DNA from: Rhodoferax sp.
GTDB lineage: Bacteria; Pseudomonadota; Gammaproteobacteria; Burkholderiales; Burkholderiaceae_C
Length of the DNA stretch: 5,995 nt
Direction of reading: 5' to 3'
NCBI GenBank assembly: GCA_028292305.1
Contig: JAQGMQ010000790.1
Coordinates: forward strand, 1-5,995
This document shows positions 1-5,506 of this stretch, piece by piece. A program made the position numbers and the translations under genes. Each line of letters opens with the position of its first letter. The first letter of the stretch is position 1. Below the pieces are notes generated by a model. The model ran no database searches, was not told the DNA's origin, and saw only the letters and a program-made list of their open reading frames with translations.

Positions 1-73
1 TCGCAAAGTGCTGTTCTCGACGGAACGGCCCAGTTTCGCGGAACTGGAAGGACACGTCCGTGGCAAGAAGTAA
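1..73 (+). CDS. motA: Flagellar motor stator protein MotA, C-terminal end (5' truncated by window)
   Basis: Reading from base 2, 23 codons run to a TAA at 71-73. They contain the string LFSTERPSFAELEGHVRG, which closely matches the conserved cytoplasmic C-terminus of MotA (E. coli has LYSSERPSFIELEEHVRA). MotA is the four-helix inner-membrane subunit that, with MotB, conducts protons and pushes on the rotor protein FliG. Only the tail is visible, so none of the membrane helices or the charged cytoplasmic loop can be checked. The protein ends shortly after this motif (GKK), without the longer tail of E. coli MotA. motB follows after 29 bp, which fits a motAB operon. The identification rests on the short motif plus the motB neighbour. 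Confidence 0.9.
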   Translation, partial: RKVLFSTERPSFAELEGHVRGKK

Positions 74-102
74 TCTCTCTAATTTCGCTCTAGGCGACTG
101 AC

Positions 103-1062
103 ATGGCAGGCGAAGGTAAAAAGCTCCAGCCGATCATCGTCAAGAAGATCAAGAAAGGCGGGCACGCCGTGCACGGCGGCGCGTGGAAGATCGCGTACGC
201 CGACTTCGTGACGGCCATGATGGCCTTCTTCCTGCTGATGTGGCTGCTGGGCTCCACTTCCGAAGGCGACAAGAAGGGCTTGTCGGACTACTTCAGCGCG
301 CCGCTGAAGGTGGCCATGCAGGGCGGCAGCGGCGCCGGCGCGAGCAACAGCATCCTGTCCGGCGGCGGCACCGACCTGACCAAGCGGGCCGGCCAGGCCA
401 GCCGCGGCACCGGCGACGATCCGCTGAAGAAAAAAATGACCGAAGAAGGCGCCAAGGCTGAAATCGCCAAGCAGGACGCCAAACGCATCGCCAGCCTGCG
501 CGCCAAGATCGACGCGCTGATCACCAGCAACCCCAAGCTCAACGAATACCGTTCGCAGATCCGCATGGAGACCACGCCCGACGGGCTGCAGATCCAGATC
601 GTCGACGAACAGAACCGGCCGATGTTCGACAGCGGCAGCGCCCTGGTGAAGCCGTACATGCGCGAGATCCTGCGCGAGATCGGCACCGCGCTCAACGGCA
701 TTGAAAACCGCGTGAGCCTGGCCGGCCACACCGACCGCACGCCGTACGGCAACGGCGAACGCGGCTACAGCAACTGGGAGCTCTCGGCCGACCGCGCCAA
801 CGCATCGCGCCGCGAACTGGTGGCCTCGGGCATGCCGGACGAAAAACTCGCGCGGGTCGTCGGCCTGGCCTCCAGCAGCCTGATTGACCTGCAAAATCCA
901 TTGGCACCAGCCAACCGGCGCATTAGCATTACGGTCATGACCCGAGAAGCCGAGGCCCGGCTGATCGGCAATGCCACAATACCCGTTTCCACGGCTCCGC
1001 CGGGCGCTGCCGCCGAACCCGCACCAGGTGCGGCGCAACAGCCCACGGAGCCTAAATCATGA
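103..1062 (+). CDS. motB: Flagellar motor stator protein MotB (319 aa)
   Basis: MotB anchors the stator to peptidoglycan and carries the proton-binding aspartate of the ion channel. The 319-aa length is close to E. coli MotB (308 aa). A basic cytoplasmic N-terminus (residues 1-28) leads into a single membrane helix at about 29-50 that begins WKIAYADFVTAMMAFF; Asp34 matches E. coli Asp32, the protonated residue. A periplasmic plug and linker region follows (about 51-190), with an Ala/Lys-rich stretch. An OmpA-like peptidoglycan-binding domain lies at about 195-285 and shows LAGHTD (Asp211) and NWELSADRAN (Arg231), the residues expected to bind the peptidoglycan peptide. The last 35 residues are a Pro/Ala-rich tail of no known domain. 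The start is the only Met upstream of the membrane helix; the upstream TAGGCG at 91-96 is a modest ribosome-binding site. A family alternative (MotD/PomB) is less likely given the MotA neighbour and a proton-type helix. Confidence 0.97.
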   Translation: MAGEGKKLQPIIVKKIKKGGHAVHGGAWKIAYADFVTAMMAFFLLMWLLGSTSEGDKKGLSDYFSAPLKVAMQGGSGAGASNSILSGGGTDLTKRAGQASRGTGDDPLKKKMTEEGAKAEIAKQDAKRIASLRAKIDALITSNPKLNEYRSQIRMETTPDGLQIQIVDEQNRPMFDSGSALVKPYMREILREIGTALNGIENRVSLAGHTDRTPYGNGERGYSNWELSADRANASRRELVASGMPDEKLARVVGLASSSLIDLQNPLAPANRRISITVMTREAEARLIGNATIPVSTAPPGAAAEPAPGAAQQPTEPKS

Positions 1063-1114
1063 TGAGCACTTGTAGAAACCCACAGATGCGTCTTACACCA
1101 GCAACCTCTCCTCG

Positions 1115-1120
1115 AAAGGG
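1115..1120 (+). promoter_or_regulatory. Ribosome binding site of cheY supporting a GTG start
   Basis: The purine-rich string AAAGGG lies 6 bases before the GTG at 1127. No ATG in the cheY frame is placed where the protein could begin, and the encoded MANDLRFLIVDDF aligns with the E. coli CheY N-terminus, so GTG is the supported start. Confidence 0.7.
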
Positions 1121-1126
1121 TCACAC

Positions 1127-1522
1127 GTGGCAAACGACCTGCGTTTTCTGATCGTTGACGATTTCTCAACGATGCGGCGCATCGTGCGCAACCTGCTGAA
1201 GGAAAGCGGATATGCGGACGCTGAAGAAGCCGAAGACGGCGTCGCCGCGCTGAACAAGCTCCGCAATGGGCGGTTCGACTTCGTCGTCAGCGACATCAAC
1301 ATGCCCAACATGAACGGATTCGAGCTGCTCACGCAGATCAAGTCCGACGAAAAGCTCAAGCACCTGCCGGTGCTGATGGTGACCGCCGAAGCCCGCAAGG
1401 AGGACATCGTCGCCGCAGCGCAGGGCGGTGCCGCGGGCTACATCGTGAAGCCTTTCACCAAGGCCACGCTGGAAGAAAAGGTCACGCACATCCTGAAGAA
1501 GATGGGATTGCTGCCCGTATGA
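1127..1522 (+). CDS. cheY: Chemotaxis response regulator CheY (131 aa)
   Basis: CheY is a single-domain receiver protein. It is phosphorylated by CheA, then binds FliM and FliN at the motor to switch rotation. All catalytic residues are present: the acidic pair Asp11/Asp12 in LIVDDFSTMRR, phospho-acceptor Asp56 in VVSDINMPNMNG, Thr86 in LMVTAEA, switch Tyr105 in GYIVKPF, and Lys108. Each is one lower than in E. coli (12/13, 57, 87, 106, 109). The length of 131 aa against 129 means there is no output domain. One small difference is Ile57 where E. coli has Trp58 after the phosphorylated Asp. Translation starts at GTG. The stop overlaps the cheZ start by 4 bp, so the kinase-output regulator and its phosphatase are made together. 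No cheA, cheW or receptor gene lies between motB and cheY. Confidence 0.98.
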   Translation: MANDLRFLIVDDFSTMRRIVRNLLKESGYADAEEAEDGVAALNKLRNGRFDFVVSDINMPNMNGFELLTQIKSDEKLKHLPVLMVTAEARKEDIVAAAQGGAAGYIVKPFTKATLEEKVTHILKKMGLLPV

Positions 1523-2151
1523 CAGCCAACCCACCGCCATCACCCACCGACGGCGACGCCGCCGGGCCCGACGTCCACCACAAGATCGGCACGCTGACGC
1601 GCCAACTGCACGACACGCTGAACCAGCTGGGTTATGCCGACAAGCTCAAAGGTAGCGTCAACGAACTGCCGGACGCGCAAAGTCGCCTGTCGTACATCGC
1701 GCGCCTGACCGGTGAGGCGGCGGAAAAGGTGTTGAGCCGGGTGGAAATGGCCAAGACCCAGCACGACTACATCGCTTCGGAGACGCGTCGCGTGGCGGCG
1801 CTGCTGGTCAAGGACCCGGTAGCCGCGGTCGCCACCGGCGCGGTCTACAACTTCGTCAACGACGTCGAGCAGGTCTCCAAGGACATCGACGGCCACCTGA
1901 CCGAAATCATGATGGCCCAGGATTTCCACGACCTCACCGGCCAGGTGATCGCCCGCGTGGTGAACCTGGCCGCCACCATCGAAGAACAGCTGGTGCAACT
2001 GCTGATCCAGACCGCGCCACCAGCCGCTGCTGCCGCGCCGCCGGTCAAGCAGGCCCTGCAGGGCCCCGTGGTCGACGCCAGCACGGCCGGCGGCGACGTG
2101 GTCACCGACCAGTCGCAGGTCGACGATCTGCTGGCCAGCCTGGGCTTCTGA
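1519..2151 (+). CDS. cheZ: CheY-phosphate phosphatase CheZ (210 aa)
   Basis: CheZ speeds the loss of phosphate from CheY and so ends the tumble or reversal signal. It is a long four-helix-bundle dimer, and its presence is typical of beta- and gammaproteobacteria. The central motif MMAQDFHDLTGQVIARV carries Asp138 and Gln142, equivalent to E. coli Asp143 and Gln147, the latter positioning the attacking water. The extreme C-terminus, QVDDLLASLGF, matches the E. coli peptide that docks on CheY-phosphate. Between them, residues about 165-195 form an Ala/Pro/Val-rich flexible linker. The length of 210 aa is close to the 214 aa of E. coli. The ATG lies inside the last codons of cheY (ATGA overlap), suggesting coupled translation. 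The first 20 or so residues are Pro/Asp-rich and probably disordered. Confidence 0.97.
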   Translation: MTANPPPSPTDGDAAGPDVHHKIGTLTRQLHDTLNQLGYADKLKGSVNELPDAQSRLSYIARLTGEAAEKVLSRVEMAKTQHDYIASETRRVAALLVKDPVAAVATGAVYNFVNDVEQVSKDIDGHLTEIMMAQDFHDLTGQVIARVVNLAATIEEQLVQLLIQTAPPAAAAAPPVKQALQGPVVDASTAGGDVVTDQSQVDDLLASLGF

Positions 2152-2152
2152 A

Positions 2153-2177
2153 GCCCCCGTCACGGGGCAGGATTTTT
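2153..2177 (+). terminator. Possible weak rho-independent terminator after cheZ
   Basis: Two bases after the cheZ stop, GCCCC (2153-2157) can pair with GGGGC (2164-2168) across a 6-base loop; a shifted pairing CCCCG/CGGGG with a 3-base loop is also possible. A run of five T follows at 2173-2177. The stem is only 5 bp and the T run starts 4 bases after it, so termination is likely to be partial at best. Its position between the last che gene and the flhB promoter candidate supports the call. Confidence 0.4.
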
Positions 2178-2180
2178 CGG

Positions 2181-2209
2181 TTGAATAGGCTGTTCATGGG
2201 CAGTCTTAT
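2181..2209 (+). promoter_or_regulatory. Candidate sigma70-type promoter for flhBAF
   Basis: TTGAAT at 2181-2186 (4 of 6 with TTGACA) and TCTTAT at 2204-2209 (4 of 6 with TATAAT) are separated by exactly 17 bp. Transcription would start near 2216, giving a leader of about 50 bases before flhB. Both boxes are imperfect, as expected for a promoter that needs an activator; class II flagellar promoters in related bacteria depend on FlhDC, but I cannot identify a certain FlhDC site here. I see no convincing sigma28 or sigma54 site in the gap. Confidence 0.4.
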
Positions 2210-2211
2210 CG

Positions 2212-2226
2212 GGCTTTAGAAAAGCC
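2212..2226. repeat. Short inverted repeat at the predicted flhB transcription start
   Basis: GGCTTT (2212-2217) and AAAGCC (2221-2226) are perfect reverse complements around a 3-base AGA loop. The repeat overlaps the start site predicted from the candidate promoter, so it could be a small operator or a 5'-end hairpin. No T run follows, so it is not a terminator. At 6 bp a chance origin is quite possible. Confidence 0.5.
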
Positions 2227-2238
2227 GGGCGCTGCAGA

Positions 2239-2265
2239 CAATGGGGAACCGTTAATTCCCCATTG
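2239..2265. repeat. Perfect 10-bp inverted repeat directly before flhB
   Basis: The arms CAATGGGGAA (2239-2248) and TTCCCCATTG (2256-2265) are exact reverse complements around the 7-base spacer CCGTTAA. The right arm ends 2 bases before the flhB ATG at 2268, so in RNA a 10-bp hairpin would occupy the place where a Shine-Dalgarno sequence should be. No such sequence is visible there. In DNA the dyad has the shape of an operator for a dimeric regulator. The repeat is certain; its function is inferred. Confidence 0.85.
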
Positions 2266-2267
2266 CC

Positions 2268-3428
2268 ATGGATTCCTCCAGCCAAGACAAGAACCTCCCC
2301 GCCACCGAGCGCAAGCTGCAGCAAGCGCGCAAGGACGGCCAGGCTTCGCGCTCGAAAGACCTGTCGCATCTGGCGGTGCTGGGCACCGGCTCGGTCGCCC
2401 TGCTGGTGCTGGGCCCCTCGATCTTCGAACACCTGAAGCTGGCGCTCGGTCAGCAGCTGTCGTTCAACCTGTCGACCCTGGCCAGCAACGGCAGCATGCT
2501 GGACCGGCTGCAGGACATGGTGATGGTCGGCCTGGTGGCCTCGGCGCTGTTCGCCGCCATCGTCTCGGTGGCCGCGGTGGGCAGCGCGGTGGCCGCCGGC
2601 GGCTGGGTCGCCAGCCTCAAACCCATCATGCCGGACTTCAGCCGGCTGAACCCGATCTCCGGCATCGGCAAGCTGTTTTCAAAGCAACAGGTGACCGACG
2701 TGCTGAAGCTGATCTTCATCACCGCCGTGCTGATCATGGTGGCCTGGAGCTTCATGGCCAACAGCCTGCAATCGGTGGCCTCGCTGGTCATGCAGCCCTC
2801 GGCGGCGGCGCTTCGCCACGTGATGACCTGGATCACCTCGGGCATGTCGCTGTTGCTGCTGGTGGTGTTTGCCGTGGCCGTGATCGACGTGCCGCTGCAG
2901 AACTTCATGATGAAGTCGCGCTTGAAGATGTCGCACCAGGAAGTGAAGCAGGAGCACAAGGAGTCCGACGGCAATCCGCAGATGAAGGGCCGCATGCGCG
3001 CCCGGGCCCGCGAGATCGCCCAGCGCGGCAGCGTGCAGGCGGTGCCCAAGGCCGACTTCGTGCTGATGAACCCGACCCACTTCGCCGTGGCCATCAAGTA
3101 CGACGAAAAAACCATGGCCGCGCCGCAGGTGATCTCGAAGGGCGCCGACCTGCTGGCCATGAAGATCCGCGAGATCGCCACCCACAACGACATCCCGGTG
3201 CTGCAGTCGCCGATGCTGGCACGGGCGCTCTACACCCACGCCGAACTCGACCGTGAGATCCCCTCCACGCTGTACACCGCAGTGGCCCAGGTGCTGGCCT
3301 ATGTGTATCGCCTGAAGGCCGCCATGCGCGGTGACGGCCCGATGCCCGACAGCTTCGCACAGCCCTTCGTGCCGCCGGAGCTCGACCCCCTTAGCAAGAC
3401 CGTGCTGGCCGAGGAAGGCACCCCATGA
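2268..3428 (+). CDS. flhB: Flagellar type III export gate protein FlhB (386 aa)
   Basis: FlhB is the export-gate protein that switches the flagellar secretion system from rod and hook substrates to filament substrates. The N-terminus (residues 1-32) is basic and includes PATERKLQQARKDGQASRS, the conserved cytoplasmic start of FlhB, which fixes ATG 2268 as the start. Four hydrophobic segments follow at about 35-53, 84-114, 145-166 and 187-210. The cytoplasmic domain contains NPTH at 268-271, where family members cleave themselves between Asn and Pro (Asn269/Pro270 in Salmonella), followed by FAVAIKYD. Length of 386 aa compares with 382 in E. coli. The last 25 residues are Pro-rich and variable. 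No good ribosome-binding site precedes the start; an inverted repeat lies there instead. It heads a tightly packed set with flhA and flhF. A virulence-type homologue (SctU) is less likely given these neighbours. Confidence 0.97.
   Translation: MDSSSQDKNLPATERKLQQARKDGQASRSKDLSHLAVLGTGSVALLVLGPSIFEHLKLALGQQLSFNLSTLASNGSMLDRLQDMVMVGLVASALFAAIVSVAAVGSAVAAGGWVASLKPIMPDFSRLNPISGIGKLFSKQQVTDVLKLIFITAVLIMVAWSFMANSLQSVASLVMQPSAAALRHVMTWITSGMSLLLLVVFAVAVIDVPLQNFMMKSRLKMSHQEVKQEHKESDGNPQMKGRMRARAREIAQRGSVQAVPKADFVLMNPTHFAVAIKYDEKTMAAPQVISKGADLLAMKIREIATHNDIPVLQSPMLARALYTHAELDREIPSTLYTAVAQVLAYVYRLKAAMRGDGPMPDSFAQPFVPPELDPLSKTVLAEEGTP
3411..3418 (+). promoter_or_regulatory. Strong ribosome binding site of flhA inside flhB
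   Basis: GAGGAAGG lies within the last codons of flhB, 6 bases before the flhA ATG at 3425. It is the best Shine-Dalgarno match in the window and contrasts with flhB, which has none visible. It supports high or independent re-initiation at flhA and confirms the ATG chosen. Confidence 0.75.
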
Positions 3429-5506
3429 ACGCCCAACTGAAATCCGCACAGCGCTGGTTCACCACCAACGCGGCCCTCATGACGGGCGTCTCGGCGCCGA
3501 TCCTGGTGGTGGCGATCCTGGCGATGATGATCCTGCCGATGCCGGCCTGGCTGCTCGACACGTTCTTCACCATCAACATCGCCGTGGCGCTGATGGTGAT
3601 GATGGTTGCGGCCTACATGGTCCGGCCGCTCGACTTCGCCGCGTTTCCGTCGGTGCTGCTGCTGACCACGCTGATGCGGCTGTCGCTGAACGTGGCCTCC
3701 ACCCGCGTGGTGCTGCTCGAAGGCCACACCGGCCCGGGCGCGGCCGGCGCGGTGATCGAGGCCTTTGGCCACTTCCTGATCGGCGGCAACTTCGCCGTGG
3801 GCCTGATCGTGTTCGCGATCCTTGTGGTGATCAACTTCGTGGTGGTGACCAAGGGCTCGGAGCGCATTGCCGAAGTCTCGGCGCGCTTCACGCTGGACGC
3901 GATGCCCGGCAAGCAGATGGCGGTGGACGCCGACCTGAACGCCGGCCTGATCAACGAAAAAGAAGCCAAGCGCCGGCGCGCCGAAGTGTCCGAAGAAGCC
4001 GACTTCTTCGGCTCGATGGACGGCGCCTCCAAGTTCGTGCGCGGCGATGCGATCGCCGGCATCCTGATCCTGATCATCAACATCGTCGGCGGCTTCACCG
4101 TCGGTGTGCTGCAGCATGATCTCAGCGCCTCCAAGGCCGCCGACACCTACATCCTGCTGGCGGTGGGCGACGCGCTGGTGGCGCAGATTCCGGGCCTGCT
4201 GATCTCGATCGCGGCCGCCATGGTGGTCTCGCGTGTCGGCAAGGACGACGACATCGGCAAGCAGATCGTGCACCAGCTGTTCACCTCGCCACGCGTGCTG
4301 GGCATCACCGCCGGCATCCTGGCGATGCTGGGTCTGATCCCCAACATGCCGCACGTGGTGTTCCTGACGATGGCCGCGGTGCTGGGCTACGGCGCCTGGG
4401 TCATCGCCCGGCGCCCGCCGCCGCAGGACCTGACGGCCATCGCCCCGCCACCGCCCAGCGACGGCGAGGCCACCTGGGACGACCTGCAACCCGTCGACCT
4501 GCTTGGCCTGGAGCTGGGCTACCGCCTCATCACCCTGGTCGACAAGACCCGCCAGGGCGACCTGCTGACCCGCATCAAGGGCGTACGCCGCAAGTTTGCG
4601 CAGGAGGTGGGTTTCCTGCCGCCGGCGGTGCATGTGCGCGACAACCTGGAGCTCAAGCCCAGTGCCTACCGCATCACGCTGCGCGGCGTGGTGGTGGGCG
4701 ACGGCGAGGCCTTCCCGGGCATGTACCTGGCGATCAACCCGGGTGGCATCACCACGCCGCTGATCGGCACCGCCACCACCGACCCGGCTTTCGGCCTGCC
4801 GGCCCACTGGATCGACGAGCGCCAGAAGGAACCGGCGCAAATGGCGGGTTTTACGGTGGTTGATTCGGAAACCGTGATGGCCACGCATTTGTCACACTTG
4901 ATGCAAGTCCAGGCAGCGCGCTTATTGAGCCGCACCGAGACCCAGCAACTCGTTGAACACGTCAGCAAACAAGCGCCCAAATTGATCGAAGAAGTGGTCC
5001 CCAAGATGGTTTCGATTGCCACGTTCCAGAAAGTCCTGCAGCTGCTGCTGGAAGAGTCCGTGCACATCCGCGACATCCGCACCATCGTCGAATCGCTGGC
5101 TGAACATGCCGGCAACACGGCCGACCCGATGGAGCTGGCCCGCCGCGTGCGCATCGCGCTGGCCCCGGCCATCGTGCAGCAGATCTACGGCCCGGTACGC
5201 GAACTCAACGTCATCGCCATCGAGCCCGGCCTGGAGCGCATGCTGGTGCAGGCGCTGGGCAACAACGCCGGCCCCGCACTCGACCCGGGCGTGGCCGAAA
5301 TGCTCACCAAGAACGCGGCCGACGTGGCCCTGAAGCAAGAAGAACTCGGCGTGCCGGCTTGCCTGCTGGTGCCCGACGCGATCCGCAACGCCATCGCCCG
5401 GCTGGTACGCCGCGTGGCACCGCGCCTGCAGGTGCTGGCGCACAGCGAAATTCCTGAAACCCACACCATCCGCATCGGCCCCATCCTTAAAGGTGCTCTG
5501 ACATGA
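3425..5506 (+). CDS. flhA: Flagellar type III export gate protein FlhA (693 aa)
   Basis: FlhA forms the nonameric export-gate ring that couples the proton gradient to secretion and receives substrate-chaperone pairs. Its 693 aa compare with 692 in E. coli. The N-terminal half has hydrophobic segments at about 22-40, 42-63, 71-92, 110-143, 207-230, 239-275 and 290-328, some long enough for two helices, consistent with the usual eight. The FHIPEP loop (about 144-206) contains RIAEVSARFTLDAMPGKQM with Arg147, Arg154 and Asp158, and Asp208 sits in FVRGDAIAG; all four keep the Salmonella numbering. A Pro-rich linker (about 329-350) leads to the cytoplasmic domain, where Asp453, Phe456 (DPAFGLPA) and Thr487 (VMATHL) match the Salmonella chaperone-docking residues 456, 459 and 490. 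It overlaps flhB and flhF by 4 bp each. Codons for about residues 480-538 are unusually AT-rich, but the protein there is normal. Confidence 0.98.
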   Translation: MNAQLKSAQRWFTTNAALMTGVSAPILVVAILAMMILPMPAWLLDTFFTINIAVALMVMMVAAYMVRPLDFAAFPSVLLLTTLMRLSLNVASTRVVLLEGHTGPGAAGAVIEAFGHFLIGGNFAVGLIVFAILVVINFVVVTKGSERIAEVSARFTLDAMPGKQMAVDADLNAGLINEKEAKRRRAEVSEEADFFGSMDGASKFVRGDAIAGILILIINIVGGFTVGVLQHDLSASKAADTYILLAVGDALVAQIPGLLISIAAAMVVSRVGKDDDIGKQIVHQLFTSPRVLGITAGILAMLGLIPNMPHVVFLTMAAVLGYGAWVIARRPPPQDLTAIAPPPPSDGEATWDDLQPVDLLGLELGYRLITLVDKTRQGDLLTRIKGVRRKFAQEVGFLPPAVHVRDNLELKPSAYRITLRGVVVGDGEAFPGMYLAINPGGITTPLIGTATTDPAFGLPAHWIDERQKEPAQMAGFTVVDSETVMATHLSHLMQVQAARLLSRTETQQLVEHVSKQAPKLIEEVVPKMVSIATFQKVLQLLLEESVHIRDIRTIVESLAEHAGNTADPMELARRVRIALAPAIVQQIYGPVRELNVIAIEPGLERMLVQALGNNAGPALDPGVAEMLTKNAADVALKQEELGVPACLLVPDAIRNAIARLVRRVAPRLQVLAHSEIPETHTIRIGPILKGALT

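Noticed and set aside
79..1038. A 319-codon minus-strand frame opposite motB
   Set aside because: It mirrors motB almost exactly, has Ala/Gly/Arg/His-rich shadow composition, and motB is confirmed by conserved residues.
1063..1126. Possible promoter between motB and cheY (TTGTAG around 1070 and TCTTAC around 1091)
   Set aside because: Only weak matches with a 15-bp spacer; not better than expected by chance, so cheY transcription from upstream is equally likely.
1059..1151. A 30-codon frame whose ATG overlaps the motB stop and runs into cheY
   Set aside because: The overlap resembles the ATGA junctions elsewhere, but there is no clear ribosome-binding site, the protein has no recognisable feature, and its end overlaps cheY out of frame. 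Chance is the simpler reading.
2204..2217. CCCGATAA on the minus strand (around 2205-2212), close to a sigma28 -10 box (GCCGATAA)
   Set aside because: No TAAA-type -35 element lies at the required 11-base spacing, and there is no minus-strand gene for it to serve.
3299..4888. A 529-codon open frame on the minus strand opposite flhB and flhA
   Set aside because: It lies antisense to two clear genes, is dominated by His, Arg, Gly and Asp as expected from the reverse of GC-rich codons, and shows no recognisable domain.
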